A stretch of 64,000 nt of DNA, from positions 107,501 through 171,500 of the forward strand of contig CAJHZI010000663.1 of NCBI GenBank assembly GCA_905160935.1, read 5' to 3'. This DNA is from Enchytraeus crypticus. Its lineage: Eukaryota > Annelida > Clitellata > Enchytraeida > Enchytraeidae. Position 1 is the first letter of the stretch. The number at the start of each line of letters is the position of its first letter. Position numbers and translations under genes: made by a program. Below are positions 40,106 to 51,960 of the stretch, one piece after another. Below the pieces are notes generated by a model. That model saw only the letters and a list, made by a program, of their open reading frames with translations, was not told the origin of the DNA and made no database searches.

Positions 40106-43100
40106 CTATCGTTTTCTACGACCACGCTTCTTCCTAGGATCACTAGGGACGGACTTGGCGGTAGAGACGGGCGCTGAGCGGCGATGAAGGCGCCCTACTG
40201 AGGTGCCCTGTCTCCTCTTGGTCAGCATGTGCTGCTCGACCAGCCCGGCTAGGTGCTTCTGCTCGGCCAGCATCGTGAGAAATGTGAATATGAATTGATC
40301 GTAGTTATGAGTCCTTCTACAATCATCTATCTGTTACAATCAATCAATCAATCAGTCAATCAATCAGTCAAAAAATCAATCAATCAGTCAATCAATCAAG
40401 CAATCAATCAGTCAAACAATCAATCAATCAGTCAATCAATCAATCAGTCAATCAATCAATCAATCATCCTAAGGAACGTGAAGATAACTGATCGTAGTTA
40501 TGAGTCCTCCTACTTCTTCTTTTAATATCAGTGACTGAATTACTAATTGATTGATATATGAATGTGAAATCACTGAGAACAAGAACTAGAGCAGACCTTG
40601 TACTTCTTTCGTTTCTCCACCTCCTCCTTCAGCAGAGATTCGTAGTTCCTGATGTCCTTAGCAAAGTTACCTAACAGTGCCAACAGCTCCTGCCAGTGCC
40701 AATCAATCAATCAATTAATCCAGCTATCTATCAATCAGCCTATCTATCAATCAACTTATCAATCAATCAATCAACCTATCCATCAGTCAATCAATCAATC
40801 AAATCAATCAATCAATCAATCAACCTATCCATCAAGCAACCAATGCGTGCTGGTGGTGTATAACAGCTTGTACGCTACGCTAGAGACGTCCCTGATATCG
40901 CCTCGAGTGAGGAACCGGACGTTAAATCTTGATGATATAGTGTTGTATACATCAATCAAACAATCAATCAGTCAGTTAACAAATCAGGCTGATCAGTCAG
41001 TCAGGTAAAGAATCAACCCAATCAGTAATCAATCATTCAATTATCAAATCTACCAGCTAGTTTGTTGATTCAATTAGTCAATCAATCATCAAGTCCATTA
41101 AGCAATCAGTTGATCACCTGATTGATTGTCTAATCTATCTTACCAATCAATTATTCTTACCTTTTACCAATTCATCAAAATCAATAAATAAATCAATCAA
41201 TCACCCAGTCAATCAATCTCTTCCCATGTTTTCTATATCACCAGTAACTCAGTGCACAGAAATTAAATCATCTGCAATAGCGCAGTAACCTAGACTGACC
41301 AATCAGGAACGACCTGCAATGAGGACATTATCTATTCTATTACATCTCTCTCTCTTAGTGCACTGCCCACTGGCAGGGCCAAGGTATATGAAGCCTCCAC
41401 TCGTCTCTGTCTTCTGCTTTCCTCTTCATGTCCACATATGAGTGGGTCTTTAAATCATCTAACATACCTAATCTCGGCCTACCCCTGCCTCTTTTCCCTT
41501 CCATTCTATGACCTTTATTCTATTATTAATAGTAACTATATTGTATTGAAATTTAGCCTATGGTACAGTAATTACGTATTAATTCGTCCCATAGCAAACT
41601 CGAGTGTCTAGAGAGAATACAGATTGCCTGTAAACGTACCTTTGGTGTAAAAGCCTGCCCCTTGGACATCACCTCCATCCCCTCCATCTTCCTCTCTGAC
41701 TCGCTGCCCTCAGGCTCTGAGGCCTTCACCCTCCCCTCTGCCTCCTCCACCTCTCCCCCCTCCCCCCTCCCCTCAGTCCCACCCGCCTCGGCAGTGATTA
41801 CGTCAGAGATGAGAACGACGTCTATACTAGCGTCCTCTCTCAACTGAGATATCTCTGGAGTCTCGTCCAACGATAGCTCTGATCAATCAATCAATTACAA
41901 CACGTTAAGTTAATTAATCAAATCTATCAATCTATCAATTACAACACATTAAGTTAATTAATCAAATCTATCAATCAATCAAATCAATTACAACACGTTA
42001 AGTTAATCAATCAAATCAATCAATCAATCAATTACAACACGTTAAGTTAATCAATCAAATCTATCAGTCAATCAATCAATTACAACACGTTAAGTTAATA
42101 AATCCAATCTATCAATCAATCAATCAATTACAACACATTAAGTTAATCAATCAAATCTATATATAAATTAATCAATTACAACACGTTAAGTTAATAAATC
42201 AAATCAATCAATCAATCTATCCGTTATTAGTGTGACATCTATGCGCTCTCTTGTATTGTAGCGTCTTGTTTATGTCCAGCAGTTGCTCTGTTTCGTTACA
42301 GCACAATTAATCAATCAATCAGTCGGTCCACCAATAAAACAACCAATCAATCTAGCAGTCAATCAATTGATCACCCAACCAATCATTAATGCAATCAAAT
42401 GACTGGCAACTAGTTAAAATCAAAGCTACTGATAAATCACGTAATCTAAATAAATTCCATCTAAATAAAAAATAGTGGGAACAATTTAAATCTACAGCTA
42501 AATGAGAATATACATTTCAAGTGCATACATTAACAATTACTAAAGTACATACAATTTCAAGTAAGATACAACTTAACCAAAACTTGCCTGTTTCAAGACT
42601 GGAGGCATCAGACTGCTGCCTATAGGCAGCACTTGAGCTGCCTGCTGCCTCAGGAACGCCTCCCGCTGACGGGGGCGTGGTTAGAGGATAGTCAGCCTCG
42701 GAGGCAGTGTCCGTGCTGGAGCCCCCGCCATCTGGTGACAGAGAACTACTGCGACTAGATGCAGTTCTCTCGTAGTCCACCAGCAATGTTCCCCCGCCTC
42801 TCTCGACACAGCAGCGACCAGCCTTCTTCCTCGGTGGAGCTACCGTCTCAGTGTCACCCAGTCTGTCGCTAGATGATTTACTCGCCTTCTTCTTATTGGC
42901 CAGTTTAGAGTCGGCTTCGACGAGTTTGACTTCGTCGGATATCTTCGGTTTCTTTATTTCTATCGACTTGCTGTCGGTTTCTTCGAGTTTTATGATCTCA
43001 GTTTCGTCGGCGTTGTCATTGGCAACGCCCTCAGCGACGGCTTCTCTTGCTGCCATGGCAACGGCTCTGGTTACTATGGGAGTGCTGGACGAGCTGTTTT

Positions 43101-43477
43101 CATTGCTCGAATCTCCTTTCATCATCTGTGCAATAATGATGTTACATTATTATAATATGTTCAGTGTTAAGTAGAATTATTGTTTATAGCGTAAAAGCTG
43201 GTAAAGAAAAGCTGATAAATTTAATGTTAACGTCAGTTTCCTCACTCGAAAGCGATGTCAGTGACCGGCGAGACCAGGATTTGAACCCCGCACATACTGA
43301 TCTGCGGTCGAATATCTTATCACGTTTTTTAATAAAGAAATGTGAAGGACCTGTTGTAGTGCGTCCTGAACAATCTTCCAGTTCATCTTGAGCGTCGTCA
43401 ACTTCTGCTCGTACAGAATCCTCCTGTCTGGTACCACCGACATCAGGTTGAACCGAATGTCGTTGTACGGTTCTCTG

Positions 43478-43516
<39 letters not shown>

Positions 43517-46500
43517 CAAACGATCAATCAAACAATCAATCAATCAAACAATCAATCAATCAATCAATCGATCAATAAGAATTTAGCATCCAGTTCCTCA
43601 CCATAAGACAATGTCTGGGATAAACATATGCATAAACCAAAATAATTCAAAACACAAAGCTATGTATGTCCACGCATCTAGACGATGCCCTATTTGATGC
43701 TTAAATGATGTATAAAGAAAAATATAGATTAAAAAATAGGCTCCTTAGAGGGCTTCCATTAAGAAAATATAGGATCTCTAGAGGGCTTCTCTTACCCTCC
43801 TAAACGTTCTGTTATCACTCGCCGAAAAGTCTCAGTCCAATCTTCTTTATCACATCCATTGCCTGAAACATCAATCAATCAATCAATAAGTCAGTCAATC
43901 AAACAGTTAAATAACATCTCAGCTAAAAATCACTGACGCACTAGGCCGGAGCCAATGGCGATGTCGGTATGGTATTCGACCGCTGTTCAGTATGTATGGG
44001 GTTCAAATCTTAGGCTCGCCAGTCACTGATATCATTTTCGAGTGTGAAAAATGTCGTTAACATTAGCTTTCAGCTTTTTTTAAATCTTTTTGTTAGCTAC
44101 ATAATTATAATTATTAATAATAATAGTAATAACAAATGTTTACTGTTATTTCCTACTCCAAGGATGATGTCAGGGACGTATTAAAAAGAGATTTCAATGC
44201 TGATTACAATTTATCAAGCAGAACATAATCTAGAGCTACATACATAAAAATGACAAATTATTTATCAAAATAAAATAAAAGATTAATTTTAAAAATTAAA
44301 TTAAATTATTAACAAAGTAATTTCAGGTGGGTTCATTCTCTACTGTCCCAGACACAACACGGGGTTTAGCTTGACTAGGCCCGGACACAACACGGAGTTT
44401 AGCTTGACCAGACCTGGACACAACACGGGGTTTAGCTTGACCAGACCTGGACACAACACGGGGTTTAGCTTGACTAGACCCGGACACAACACGGGATTTA
44501 GCTTGACTAGACCCGGACACAACACGGGGTTTAGCTTGACTAGACCCGGACACAACACGGGGACTAGACAGAGGAATACAGACCGTGATCGACAGGGATA
44601 GGCTTGAGCCCGTCCAGCTCAAAGAGGCGACCGTTGATTGGCACATAGCTGACAAAGTGAAATGCTTCCTGCGTGCGACCAGTCGTAGACACGCCCTGCT
44701 GCTTCTCTGGAACACGATACGGCTCAGGTCTGTCGTCAATCAATCAATCATCAATCAATCAATCAATTTGTCAATCAATCAATCAATTGATCAGTCAATC
44801 GATCGATCAATCCATCAATTGATCAATCAATCGATCGATCAATCAATCAATCATCAATCAATCATCAATCAATCGATCAATCAGTCAATTGATCAATCAA
44901 TCAATCAACTGATCAATCAATCGATCAGTCATTAATAAATTGACCCAATTGTCAATCAATCAATTGATCAGTCAAATAACTGATCAATCAATGGTTAAAG
45001 TAATCAATCAATGAACCAAATAATCTAGAGGTCAGTACCAATTTATTTACAGGCTAAAGAAGAGTGCTGATACATTACTGTGGAATAGGCAACTTAGAGA
45101 AAAAAAGCATAAATACATCTGGTACCACCAGAGACATTAGAATGTATCGTTGATTAGGTCACCATCTGCTTATTATAGAAAATTAATTAGCATCAACGAG
45201 AGAGAGAGAGATATGCATTATGTCAATGAGTGTCTACGAGCTCATGCAAAGCATAATCATATTCATATCATAATATTAAAGCATATGGTATTCTAATTAT
45301 AATATAAAAGTCTACAGTATTCTAATTATAATATAAAAGTCTACAGTATTCTGATTTATAAGGTTTATTTCAAAACATTTATTTCATCACCACACCCATA
45401 TCAAAAACATATTTCTGACAAATTTGCAGGAACAAGACCTAGAAAACTGAGAAACGTTAAGAATTCTCTCAAGAACACAACAAGAGTAGCTTACATATTT
45501 AAGCAAGAAGTTAATAGGGCAATATTAGAATTAACAAAATACTTAAATTTGTAGAAAATACTCAGACCTGGCATGACTGTTGTGAGCCCGTGCCAGCTCA
45601 GGCATGTTACCAATGGCATAGCCCTTGTCCTGGTCATATTAAAAACATTTCATCATCATCATCATCATCGTCCCTTAAATCCCAGTTTAACCAGGGTCGT
45701 GATAAGAATAGATTTTCTCCAGTCCTCTCTGTCCCACACCATATCATTAATCCCCTATTTTTCATGTCCTTCTTAATTACCGCATCCCACGTCAATTGTG
45801 GTCTACCTTTCTCTAGCTTAACATCCAGTTCTTCCCTCCAAACTCTCTTTACTACATCCTCATCTGCCTTTCTCACAATATGCCCATACCATCTCAATCT
45901 CGACTGAGCCAAACTATCCCCAATCCCCTCAACATTCAAATTCATTCTCACATATTCATTTTCCGTTAAAAACATATTTACATATCAAACATAGGTCATA
46001 TTAAAAACATTTACACACAATAATTAAGTATACATTATAATTATATTATCAATTATATTGTATACATTTACACTTTTATTATTGGGAACATTAAAACAGT
46101 TCTGCAAACAAGTAATAATAAACTGCGTTTAATAATTATAAACATCCAGTATTTCCTCGTGTTGTGTCCAGGTTGTTTGAAGAAATTACCAACAGGTGAC
46201 TGCACGTGTCGTAGAAGGCGACTAAAGCACTAAAGATCCATAACAACGTCAGAAAGTAATGTATTTCTAGGGACAGATATACACGTGATAGACACATACC
46301 TCAGGCGACATGGTGGCAGTGAACTGCTTGAGACGAGTGAGCGTGTCGCCGAGCTTTATCTTGTTGTCACAGTTGAGCAGTACGCTGAGCAGAGCGTGTG
46401 TGGCGCACGAGTTCTGAATCATCTGATAATCAATCAATCTATCAGTCAATTAGTCTATCAGTCTATCAGTCAACAAGTCTATCAGTCTATCAGTCAATCA

Positions 46501-47615
46501 GTCTATCAGTCAATTAGTCTATCAGTCAATAAGTCAATCAGTCTATCAGTCCAACTAGTCTATCAGTCAATTAGTCTATCAGTCAATCAATCTATCAGTC
46601 AATTAGTCTATCAGTCAATCAATCTATCAGTCAATTAGTCTATCAGTCTATCAGTCAATTAGTCAATCAGTCAATCAATCTATCAGTCAATTAGTCTATC
46701 AGTCTATTAGTCAACTAGTCTATCAGTCTATCAGTTAATTAGTCAATCAGTCAAACAATCTATCAGTCAATTAGTCAAACAATCTATCAGTCAATCAGTC
46801 TATCAATCAATCAATTTATTAGTGAATTAGTCTATCAGTTTATTAGTCAACTAGTCTATCAGTCAATTAGTCAATTAGTCTATCAGTCAATTAATCAATC
46901 AGTCTATCAGTCAATTAATCAATCAGTCTATCAGTCAACTAGTCTATCAGTTAAGTCAATTAGTCTATCAGTCTATCAGTCAATTAGTCAATTAGTCTAT
47001 CAGTCAATCAATCAATCAATCTATCAGTCAATTAGTCCATCAGTCTATCAGTCAACTAGTCAATCAGTCAATCACTCTATCAGTCAATTAGTCTATCAGT
47101 CAATTAATCAATCAGTCTATCAGTCAATAAATCAATCAGTCTATCAGTCTATCAGTCAACTAGTCTATCAGTCCAGTCAATTAGTCTATCAGTCTATCAG
47201 TCAATTAGTCAATTAGTCTATCAGTCAATCAATCAATCAATCTATCAGTCAATTAGTCCATCAGTCTATCAGTCAACTAGTCAATCACTCTATCAGTCAA
47301 TTAGTCTATCAGTCAATTAATCAATCAGTCTATCAGTCAATTAATCAATCAGTCAATCAGTCTATCAGTCAATTAATCAATCAGTCTATCAGTCAATTAA
47401 TCAATTAGTCTATCAGTCAATTAGTCAAATAATCAATATTTAATTAGAGAACTTACAAAAGCTTTAACATCTTGTCAAAATTCAGTGTAGAGCATGAGAA
47501 GAATTGATTTTTATAAATTTTTTTTACACTTATTTTACTTATTGGCACATCAGTAGAATACTACAATCAGTCAATCAATCAATCACAGCACCAAGTAAAG
47601 ATATATACATAATAT

Positions 47616-47665
<50 letters not shown>

Positions 47666-50148
47666 GTATATATATATAAAACAAACGCTATATGTTGTAT
47701 AGCATAAATTAAATAATTTCCGTAGAAAATAATTTAACAAGACGTCCAACTTAGTTTTTTTAGGTTCGAGAGAAACGATGATACAAACCTGTCTGGCAAA
47801 GAACATGGAGTTAATGATCTCATCATCCATGATGTGAGATACAAACCTGTCTGGCAAAGAACATGGAGTTAATGATCTCATCATCCATGACAAGAGATAC
47901 AAACCTGTCTGGCAAAGAACATGGAGTTAATGATCTCATCATCCATGACGAGCGACTCCTCCTCCTGAGCAAGCTTCCTACGGGTTCGCCTGTCCTCAAT
48001 CCAGCGGAACAGGAATATGAATCCATACACCGGACTGTCAGAGAATCATAAATATTGCATTGAGCTAGAACCGCATTTAATTTAATTTAATCAATTTATC
48101 ACAACATACAGAATAAGAAGTCAGACGGATACGGAAAGGTTCATATAAAATAGCATGCATGTGTAAAGCGGTACTAAAGGCTAAAAGATTAGCACTTAAA
48201 TATTCTGCAATTGTTAGAAAATAAAATTACCAGTAGTGATTACTAGTATCCATTTAAAAAGTAGGAAACAGTCAAATGAAAACCTAGATTACAACATCGG
48301 CTACAGGAAAATTTATAGAGAATCAAAAATAGAGCGGCGAGAAAAAAAGATGCATGGAAATGTACACAAGTTAAAGGTCAAACTACAGACCTGTACATCT
48401 CAAATTTCTGTCCTCCATTGTCTGATAGAGCCTTAGATCACAGATTAAACGTAACTACAAGTCAAATTTGAAACTACAATTTTGATTGACTCTTAATTCT
48501 CTATCAGTTAAAATTTACAAACTCAATCATTAAATAGCTATAATTGAATTTTAGTCAATAAAAAATTAATCTCTACTCTCACAGAGTTCCCAATAGTCAG
48601 TGCTGCCTTTAACTAATATCATATTTACTTAAAGAAAATACTCTGCTATCAAGAATTTTGATAATAGTCGACTTTGTTGAGGAGCATTAATTGAAACAAA
48701 TAAAATAAATAAATAAATTCAAATAAATACCCTTCTATGGGTTTCTGCAGGTCATATATCTCTTCCACTTGAACACCGGTCACACCTAAAATTCAACAAA
48801 TATCAGTCAAAATTTAAAAGCCTAAATCTTAAAAGTCTAAATTTTAAAATATCTTAGAAGACTACACCTTAAAATTTTTAAAGCCTAAATCTAAGCCTTA
48901 AAAGTCTATATCTTAAAAGTCTATATCTTAAAAGTCTATATCTTAAAAGTCTATATCTTAAAAGTCTAAATCTCAAAATATCTTAAAGTCTATCTTAAAA
49001 TTTTAGAAGCCTAAATCTAAGTCTTAAAAGTCTAAATCTAAAATCATAAAATTGTAAGTATAATAACAATTAACTGGACTGCATCTCTCTTATCAAACTA
49101 TTTCATTAGTGTCTTGACAGGTGGCAAAATTTCTCTATTTCCTTCCAAGCATACTAACCAGAAATAACTCCCATCACTTAATACAATAAGATGGAACACC
49201 CTTTCCTAAACCTTAATGTAGCTTTTAGCTTACATGCGAAAGTACTGCTTCTAAGGTAGAAACCCAAATGTTCACTATCTAGAGCAGTTTAATATATGAG
49301 AAAATATTTTTCTAAAGTATCATATTTACTCAAATAATAAAAGAGCGCAGTTTTGGTCACTTACCAAAATCTTCAACAAGCAGTGTGAAGAGACCTGTAA
49401 AGAAGAAATAAAACATCACATTTGAGATTAACTAAATAACTTTATTAATAGTTATAATCTGGTAGTTAAAAATATAGCTATACGGCCATCCAATCATACA
49501 CTATGCAGCTATCCAACTATACACTATAAACTTCTCACAAAAAGGCATTAAGAAAAACGCAAAGATTGTAACAATAATAGAGTAGACAACAAATTGACAA
49601 CAACTCTGCAATTGAGGTGGACAATGATTCAGTGCGGATGCGAAACGTAGACACTAAGGAAAGAGGATACCAGGAAATTAGAAATATCCAAAATGTGGTT
49701 ACATGATGAAAGATGATAAAAATATCAGCTAGACTTACAAAATTACAAATTATGAAGTTCTCGAAAATCCCTACAGATAGGCAGATGATAGATATAAGAA
49801 ATACAAATAAAAGTTGGATAGGACGCAATATAAGTGGGAATGGTTTGCAGAAAGATGTCATCGAAGGAAGAATGCAAGGGGAAAAGGTAGAGGCATGCCG
49901 ACAACCGCGACACATAGTATGTTAAATAACTTAAATAATTTGATAACAAGTTCGCATATAAAAATAAAGAAGACAGAGTATATAATTGGTTGAAGGAGTT
50001 ATACGTCTGTCATACACCTACAATTAGACTGTGCACTGAGATAAAAAAAATAACAAAACGAGAATATTTTTCTTCATAATTTAGATATTCCATATTTAAG
50101 AGCTACATCACCTGGGTCACTTTCTAACTCCAGCCAGCCTTTACTCAT
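40106..50148 (-). CDS. BAP1: BAP1 ubiquitin carboxyl-terminal hydrolase (13 coding exons, complete)
   Basis: Nuclear deubiquitinase that with ASXL proteins removes ubiquitin from histone H2A. Coding exons in transcript order: 50112-50148, 49365-49394, 48731-48785, 47905-48034, 46300-46422, 45568-45629, 44584-44729, 43796-43862, 43351-43474, 42588-43125, 41640-41878, 40597-40689, 40106-40330 (stop TAG). Every phase closes: 622 aa (human about 729). It starts [13 protein letters not shown]. The UCH domain has [17 protein letters not shown]84, C90 ([10 protein letters not shown]), H170 ([10 protein letters not shown]) and D185 (RLFELDG). The C-terminal ULD has [20 protein letters not shown] and [18 protein letters not shown], then a basic tail ending KKRGRRKR. 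The middle exons are Ser- and Glu-rich and poorly conserved. I do not see the NHNY HCF-1-binding motif of vertebrate BAP1. Intron 10 is a GC-AG intron (CAG|GCAAGT). Confidence 0.95.
40331..40525 (-). repeat. TTGA array and a partial copy of the last BAP1 exon's edge
   Basis: On the sense strand a TTGA/CTGA array (40335-40470) lies directly upstream of the acceptor at 40330/40331. Beyond it, 40472-40525 carries a diverged copy of the exon's early coding bases (plus view 'actgatcgtagttatgagtc' against 'attgatcgtagttatgagtc' in the exon). Confidence 0.8.
40700..41220 (-). repeat. TTGA/CTGA-type array upstream of a BAP1 acceptor
   Basis: It starts within about 12 bases of the acceptor of exon 40597-40689 and extends, degenerating, to 41220. 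A family D retroposon fragment on the + strand (40870-40950: 'gaggaaccggacgttaaatc') interrupts it. Confidence 0.8.
41343..41535 (-). mobile_element. LINE 3'-region fragment (family E)
   Basis: Reverse complement of the same sequence class as 55440-55690, where the + strand still reads as a LINE C-terminus. Contains 'cttagtgcactgcccactgg' and 'tccacatatgagtgggtctt'. Intronic in BAP1. Confidence 0.6.
41879..42230 (-). repeat. Array of about 57 bp with TTGA units upstream of a BAP1 acceptor
   Basis: Six units of 'caattacaacacgttaagtt' plus 'aatcaatcaaatctatcaat'. It begins 5 bases from the acceptor of exon 41640-41878. Confidence 0.88.
43195..43320 (-). mobile_element. SINE-A copy, 5' truncated
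   Basis: Minus-strand copy with box B GGGTTCAAATCC and GAGGAAACTGACGTTAAC. It ends at 'gatattcgaccg' (sense) close to the donor of exon 43351-43474. Confidence 0.7.
43475..43625 (-). mobile_element. Family D retroposon whose TTGA tail forms the end of a BAP1 intron
   Basis: On the sense strand: core GAGGAACTGGATGCTAAATT (43620-43575 region), then TTATTGATCGATTGATTG, about 85 bp of TTGA units, then ATTCAG, the acceptor of exon 43351-43474. This shows directly that a retroposon tail can supply the whole 3' intron end. Confidence 0.75.
43940..44090 (+). mobile_element. SINE-A copy
   Basis: Plus-strand, nearly full length (GGAGCCAATGGCGATGTCGG, box B GGGTTCAAATC, 'gttaacattagctttcagc'). A family C fragment follows at 44105-44180. 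Confidence 0.75.
44345..44568. repeat. 33-bp minisatellite, about 7 copies
   Basis: Unit 'cccggacacaacacggggtt' plus 'tagcttgactaga'. The kernel 'cccggacacaacacgggg' also occurs in the RTE-like LINE end at 8392-8410, so the array likely grew from such a fragment. As 33 is a multiple of 3, it reads as an 11-residue repeat in open frames. Intronic, just after the donor of BAP1 exon 44584-44729. Confidence 0.88.
44735..45012 (-). repeat. TTGA/CTGA array upstream of a BAP1 acceptor
   Basis: It begins about 7 bases from the acceptor of exon 44584-44729. Units are TTGA with frequent TCGA and CTGA variants. Confidence 0.88.
45640..45980 (-). mobile_element. RTE-like LINE 3' end with residual coding
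   Basis: On the minus strand one frame still reads [20 protein letters not shown] and [16 protein letters not shown], the typical C-terminus of RTE-type reverse transcriptases, followed by the 'ctgggatttaaggga' block and (GAT)n. A further diverged fragment lies at 46155-46255. Intronic in BAP1. Confidence 0.75.
46425..47440 (-). repeat. One-kilobase array of TTGA/CTGA/CTAA units upstream of a BAP1 acceptor
   Basis: On the sense strand it is built of 'aattgactgatagac'-type units in higher-order combinations. It begins about 6 bases from the acceptor of exon 46300-46422. A block of roughly 240 bp within it appears to be duplicated (compare about 46940-47100 with 47180-47330). Confidence 0.9.
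47612..47680. repeat. AT microsatellite
   Basis: About 65 bp of (AT)n with one interruption. Intronic in BAP1. Confidence 0.95.
47779..47955 (-). repeat. Triplicated donor edge of a BAP1 exon, 58-bp period
   Basis: The block holding the last coding bases of exon 47905-48034 ([13 protein letters not shown]) and its donor CAG|gtttgtatc occurs three times, with 'acaaacct' at 47783, 47841 and 47899. The exon-linked copy is the one at 47899-47950. Use of a downstream decoy donor would shift the frame and meet a TGA. Confidence 0.9.
48835..49040. repeat. Imperfect 15-16-bp repeats
   Basis: Variants of 'cttaaaagtctatat' and 'cttaaaagtctaaat'. Intronic in BAP1, upstream of exon 48731-48785. Confidence 0.8.
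49690..49935 (+). mobile_element. LINE C-terminus relic
   Basis: A plus-strand frame reads [10 protein letters not shown], then [20 protein letters not shown] and [18 protein letters not shown], the usual end of RTE-like LINE proteins (ITNEEVL...WIGH...DVIEGRM...GRPR) in decayed form. Intronic in BAP1. Confidence 0.65.
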
Positions 50149-50724
50149 TATTCCTTTATTACTGGATTAGAATCTGTCCTACTATCATCTAAGGAAATAT
50201 TAACGTAAATGTCTAATATTTAAAATGCTTTCAAATCATTTTTCATATTTTATTAAATATTTACATTTTATTTTGTAAATAAGCAAAAATAAACAATAAT
50301 GGTACCAAAACGAACTACGGAAACTCTCTCAAAATCGTTACTGTCGTTCATGACAACGTGCAGCAGTATACAGTCACAAGTTCAAAACCAAACCGGCGAA
50401 ACCGCTCAGATTTAGTAGAGTGGCCGATTTTACTGTGCAAATTTCAAATATCACGAACTAGTAAAGTATAGCAATGGGATAAAGGGTCAACGAAATTGCA
50501 CAATCCCAAAATGAAAACACATATGACCGAATAATATTAAATTAATATATACTTAATATAAATTCTCCTCATTAGTTTCTAATTATATATTTGTATTTTT
50601 CTTATGCTTTTGGTTTTTGCGAAGTTTGCTAATATCCTAATGGACTATATTATAATTATTAAGTTAAGTTAAGTTAAATTAAGTTAAGTTAAGTTAAAAT
50701 GGTAACTTCAGTGGGCGTAGGCCT

Positions 50725-51960
50725 ACTTAAGTGAGACCTAGCATTTCTTCTCGCAATAAGCTCACCAAGCTCTACTTCCAGCACACTGCTCCTCAGAACT
50801 GAAATTCTCTTCCTTCTGCTTTGCGCACCTCCTCATCTTCTCATTATCATCCTTTCCTTCGGCATAACAGTTTCATAAACGTTGAAGGCTCTCTTCTTTG
50901 TTTGATATTGCACAGGAACTGAGACCAATACGTAAACCTTCATTCCACTAGTACCCTTCCACGGGCTGACTTTCCGGATTTTGGATTAAACCGTTTTGGA
51001 CCCCTCACTCTGCTCTTCGGATTGAATGTGGTACCATAGTGCTCAATGTTGGCATGGACGACAGTAGCACTCTAATCGTATATTATTGTTCGGGTATTAA
51101 AATATCACCTGTTTCTTCTGTGAGAAATCTCGGTGTTATCCTTGATAAACACCTAACCTTCCACGAACACATAACTAAAACTTCACAAGCATGTTTCTTC
51201 CATATCCGTGATCTTCGTCGAATACGTCCATTTTTGTCACGTGAGACAGCTGCTACAATTGGTGCTGCTCTTGTGCAATCGAAGTTGGACTACTGCAATT
51301 CCTTGTTTTTAAATCTCCCTGGCTGTGAGATTGATCGGTTGCAGTTTGTTCAGAATTCTCTTGCGCGAGCAATTTTTTGTAGTTCCAAGTACTCACATGT
51401 TACGCCTATTTTGAAGTCTTTGCACTGGCTAAAGATTAAAGAGCGTATCATTTACAAAACAGCTTCGTTAACGTATAAGTCCATCACCATCCCTGGACAA
51501 ACTTGTATGTCTCACTTGATTAAAGTGATACAGCCTGCTATTACTCGGTCTTCTAAGTTAATTACTCTTATGAGACCTAGCTTACCTTCACGCTCTAAGC
51601 TATCTAATCGTTCTTTCCAGCATGCTGCACCTCAGATCTGGAATTCTCTTCCATCGAATCTTCGGAAATCTTCATTTAAATCACATCAGCCTTTGCTTTC
51701 CTTTGAGCAGTTCCATAAGTAGTTGAAGACCTATCTTTTTCATCCAGTGTCCATGAGCAGCGACCTGCGCCTAAACCACCTTTTCTATAACTCCCTTTAC
51801 TTTGGACTGAATTTCTGGATTTTGGAATTTGCACCGTTTTTGGACCTTCTTTTTTTGCTCGCCGGCTTCATTTTGTCTCAATAGTGCTCGATGTTGTCAT
51901 TGATGACTGTAGCACTCTAATTGTTGTTATTATTGTTGTTGTTGTGGTTGTTGTGTTGTT
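50725..51960 (+). mobile_element. LINE 3' half next to a diverged copy of the same end
   Basis: 51039-51722 is an open frame (227 codons) with the RT C-terminal region: VRNLGVILDKHLTFHEHI, SKLDYCNSLFLNLP, LARAIF, LHWLKIKERIIYK and the end AAPQIWNSLPSNLR. The 3' tail follows (atagtgctcgatgttgtcat, then (TTG)n to about 51960). It is close in sequence to the minus-strand LINE at 1-240. The 50725-51085 stretch is an older copy of the same terminal region, ending 'gacagtagcactctaat'. 5' truncation is typical of LINE insertion. Confidence 0.85.

Noticed and set aside
44323-44739. 11-residue repeat protein ([11 protein letters not shown] type)
   Set aside because: The 33-bp minisatellite is intronic and its period is a multiple of 3; the real exon ends at its donor at 44584.
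49535-49949. Minus-strand frames of 126 and 68 codons
   Set aside because: They are antisense to a decayed LINE C-terminus on the plus strand.
50656-50698. TTAAG run as a telomeric or regulatory repeat
   Set aside because: Too short and at no chromosome-end context; treated as a simple repeat.
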